From positions 1-34,035 of the forward strand of contig DFXY01000054.1 of the NCBI GenBank assembly GCA_002381945.1: a stretch of DNA of 34,035 nt, read 5' to 3'. Every line of letters begins with the position of its first letter. The first letter of the stretch is position 1. The stretch comes from Bacteriovoracaceae bacterium UBA4096 (lineage in GTDB: Bacteria; Bdellovibrionota; Bacteriovoracia; Bacteriovoracales; Bacteriovoracaceae). Under the pieces are notes generated by a model that was given only the letters and a program-made list of their open reading frames with translations, was not told the origin of the DNA and did not search any database. Positions 32,073 through 34,035 of the stretch are shown one piece after another. Both the position numbers and the translations under genes were made by a program.

Positions 32073-33817
32073 TACATTCTCGAAGGTGCTTCAATACCCA
32101 AAAGTGCTAATCCTTGTTTTAGTATGTCTGCAGTTGCCCGTGAAAGCATTAACCTTGATGAACGGGTTGGTTCAATGGCCGAACCTACGGGGCATTCAGC
32201 GTAGAAGCTATTATAGGCCCGAGAAAGGTCATAAAGGTAAGCAGTAAGTGCAGAAGGTTTATATTGTTCGGTCGCTTGTTGTACAACATGGTGAAAATTC
32301 ATCATCTGGGCGATTAATTCTTTTTCCTGAGGAGCTTCAATTTCAATATCCAAGGCTTTGGGGGCGCCAAGTTTATTAAGCATAGAATTAATTCGTGCAT
32401 AAGCGTATTGAATATAGGGACCGGATTCGCCATCGAGCTTTAGCCACTCCTGCATATCAAAAACTATTTTTTTAGTTGGATCAATGCGGGTCATTCCATA
32501 CTTAATGGCCCCTTTGGCAACAATCTGGGCCGTTTCTTCTATTTGCTCAGGAGTCCATTCAGTGATGTATCGGTTAAGGTATTGTTCCTTGATCATCTTC
32601 ACCATATTTTCGATCAGACTTTGGAGAGGAACGATATTGCCCTTACGGGAACTCATGGCCCCATCAGGAAGTTCTACGAAATCATATTGAAGGTGATAAC
32701 ATTTCTTGGCATTTTCAAATCCCATGAGCTCAAGCACTTTGAAAACTTGCTTAAAGTGATGTTCCTGGCGCTTGTCTACCACATAAATATTTTTTTCAAT
32801 GTGATAATCCTGGAATTTTCGTCGAGCAAGTTCAATATCTTTAGTAGCGTAAAGCCCATTTCCATCAGTTTTAAGAAGCATGCAGAAGCCAAGCTTGTAG
32901 GGCGTAAGATCCACGCCAATACAGCCCTTATCCTCTATGAAAAGACCCTTCTCATAATACTCACGGGCCAATTTAACTGAATCAGAGTCTACCTCTGATT
33001 CCCAATACCAGACGTCAAATTTAACGCCGGCCCACTTATAAACCTCGTTCATAAGTTCAATTGACCACTCACGGGTGGTCTTCCAGAGATCATAGAATTC
33101 ACCGGATTTTTGTTCCAGCTGTTTAAGGATCAGAGTTAATTGTTCCCGGTTTTTCTCTTCAGTCGGCGTTCCCCGTTCCTCTTCCAGTTTATTATGGGCA
33201 GTGGAATACATAGAGCCTAACCACGCCCCACGTTTTTGAGTTGGAATCTCGCCCTTGTAATGAAACTTCAGGTACCACAAGCATTTTGCTACGTGGGTTC
33301 CGACATCGCCCGGAAAAGTGGAAGAGACAATATCAAAACCAGAATAACGGTGAAGGCGAATGAGAGCATCACCCAGACAGAGATTTCTCATATGACCCAC
33401 ATGCATTTCTTTATGGGTGTTAGGCTGAGAGTATTCAATCATTGTTTTAGGAGTATTCTCAGTGAGGCTTTGTTTGAAAGTCTCACCTGATAAAATTTCC
33501 GGAATTAATTTTTTAGCAATCCGGTTAAAATCAAAATAGAAATTAAGATATGGGCCCGTTGGTTTTTTATTAATTACAAAACCCGGTAAGGTCGTTAGGG
33601 CCTCATCAAGTGTTTTCGCTGCTTGAGCTGGATTTGTTTTGCCCTCTTTGGCCACCAGAAAAAGTGGGAAAGCAATATCTCCCGCTTCCTTTGAAGGAGT
33701 CGCTCCAAAGAGTTCATAAACTTTTTCTGCCGAGAAAGTGCAGTTGAAGGTTTTTTCAATAACTGGACTTAAAATTTCGGCCAGCTCCCGACGAAAATAA
33801 TCGTGATGTGTGAACAC
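32072..33817 (-). CDS. argS: Arginyl-tRNA synthetase
   Basis: The 581-residue class I synthetase has the HIGH-type motif HVGH (139-142, after SQPNTHKEM), the KMSKS-like MSSRKGN (388-394) and the C-terminal anticodon-binding DALR domain (about 460-581, YAYARINSML). It charges tRNA-Arg in the cytoplasm. The start is a GTG at 33817 with AAGGA five bases upstream. The protein is the usual bacterial length. FHA-4 follows with an overlapping start, and the GNAT gene ends 41 bases upstream in the same direction. Confidence 0.97.
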   Translation of the reverse strand: MFTHHDYFRRELAEILSPVIEKTFNCTFSAEKVYELFGATPSKEAGDIAFPLFLVAKEGKTNPAQAAKTLDEALTTLPGFVINKKPTGPYLNFYFDFNRIAKKLIPEILSGETFKQSLTENTPKTMIEYSQPNTHKEMHVGHMRNLCLGDALIRLHRYSGFDIVSSTFPGDVGTHVAKCLWYLKFHYKGEIPTQKRGAWLGSMYSTAHNKLEEERGTPTEEKNREQLTLILKQLEQKSGEFYDLWKTTREWSIELMNEVYKWAGVKFDVWYWESEVDSDSVKLAREYYEKGLFIEDKGCIGVDLTPYKLGFCMLLKTDGNGLYATKDIELARRKFQDYHIEKNIYVVDKRQEHHFKQVFKVLELMGFENAKKCYHLQYDFVELPDGAMSSRKGNIVPLQSLIENMVKMIKEQYLNRYITEWTPEQIEETAQIVAKGAIKYGMTRIDPTKKIVFDMQEWLKLDGESGPYIQYAYARINSMLNKLGAPKALDIEIEAPQEKELIAQMMNFHHVVQQATEQYKPSALTAYLYDLSRAYNSFYAECPVGSAIEPTRSSRLMLSRATADILKQGLALLGIEAPSRM

Positions 33818-33858
33818 AATATTCCTTAACGTTCAAAGTGATGATGTAAAGCAATTAT

Positions 33859-34035
33859 CTAATCAATCTTAATAGACATCAAGACATGTTTTCCCACGTG
33901 CGGGATAGAAAAGTGATCACCAGTCGCCGTGAATCCGACTTTGGAGTAGAATCCCATGGCCTTTTCACGGGCATTACACCACAGAAGGGTGCATTGGTTT
34001 TGCTTTATAACAGGAAAGGCGGTTCTTAAAAGGGC
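33859..34035 (-). CDS. GNAT-family N-acetyltransferase, C-terminal part
   Basis: The last 58 residues of a protein that begins beyond the right end of the window. The sequence LLWCNAREKAMGFYSKVGF, then IPHVGKHVLM, is the C-terminal half of a GNAT fold, where the acceptor-facing Tyr and the NAR segment lie. GNAT enzymes transfer an acetyl group from acetyl-CoA to an amine; the substrate is unknown. It stops 41 bases before argS in the same direction. Confidence 0.8.
   Translation of the reverse strand, partial: ALLRTAFPVIKQNQCTLLWCNAREKAMGFYSKVGFTATGDHFSIPHVGKHVLMSIKID

Noticed and set aside
32543..32980. 145-residue open frame antisense to argS
   Set aside because: It lies wholly within the conserved argS core and its composition looks like a reverse reading of coding DNA.

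Overview
The window reads as dense, AT-leaning chromosomal DNA from a Gram-negative bacterium. The gene content (secreted proteases and hydrolases, minor type IV pilins, many FHA proteins, a CHASE2 cyclase, a transglutaminase-elicitor homologue and a TQGYW-motif secreted protein) fits a predatory member of the Bdellovibrionota, perhaps the Bacteriovorax/Peredibacter side. That placement is an inference from gene content and protein flavour; no rRNA or phylogenetic marker search was possible. No tRNA, rRNA, CRISPR, transposase or phage gene is visible. No gene-free gap exceeds about 260 bases.

Layout. 1-1.4 kb: the 3' end of an AI-2E-type permease, converging on a secreted alpha/beta hydrolase. 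1.5-7.8 kb: a lipid-metabolism block. It holds an OleD-like reductase (+), a tightly overlapping minus-strand operon (CrtI/RetSat-like FAD oxidoreductase, FabG, FabZ, FabI-like) and a divergent HTTM membrane protein fused to a DCC thiol-oxidoreductase domain. 7.8-12.1 kb: secreted proteins (S9 prolyl oligopeptidase, a small unknown, a Gly/Thr-repeat TQGYW protein, a transglutaminase-elicitor-like protein). 12.1-13.9 kb: an ECF41 sigma-factor module with its carboxymuconolactone-decarboxylase partner, a DUF3606 protein and two matching ECF41 promoters. 13.9-18.4 kb: a CHASE2 nucleotide cyclase, HemF, two FHA proteins and a YvlD-type membrane protein. 18.5-24.2 kb: a complete suf operon (Rrf2 regulator, sufB, sufC, sufD, sufS, nfu). 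24.3-31.3 kb: a small cysteine-rich secreted protein, a tail-anchored FHA protein, and a minor-pilin operon with a giant PilX-like protein and a secreted EF-hand protein. 31.5-34 kb: a fourth FHA protein behind argS, and the 3' end of a GNAT acetyltransferase.

How they work together. The Fab/CrtI block looks like an acyl-chain tailoring pathway that borrows its ketosynthase and carrier protein from elsewhere. The suf operon is a self-contained Fe-S assembly system under a probable Fe-S-sensing Rrf2 repressor. The pilin operon probably encodes the tip or priming complex of a type IV pilus or related secretion system. The ECF41 module appears autoregulated.

Genome-style features: all seven convergent gene pairs touch or nearly touch, several genes have a -10 hexamer only 5-8 bases before the ATG and no Shine-Dalgarno (candidate leaderless mRNAs), and FHA proteins recur at or beside the ends of unrelated transcription units.
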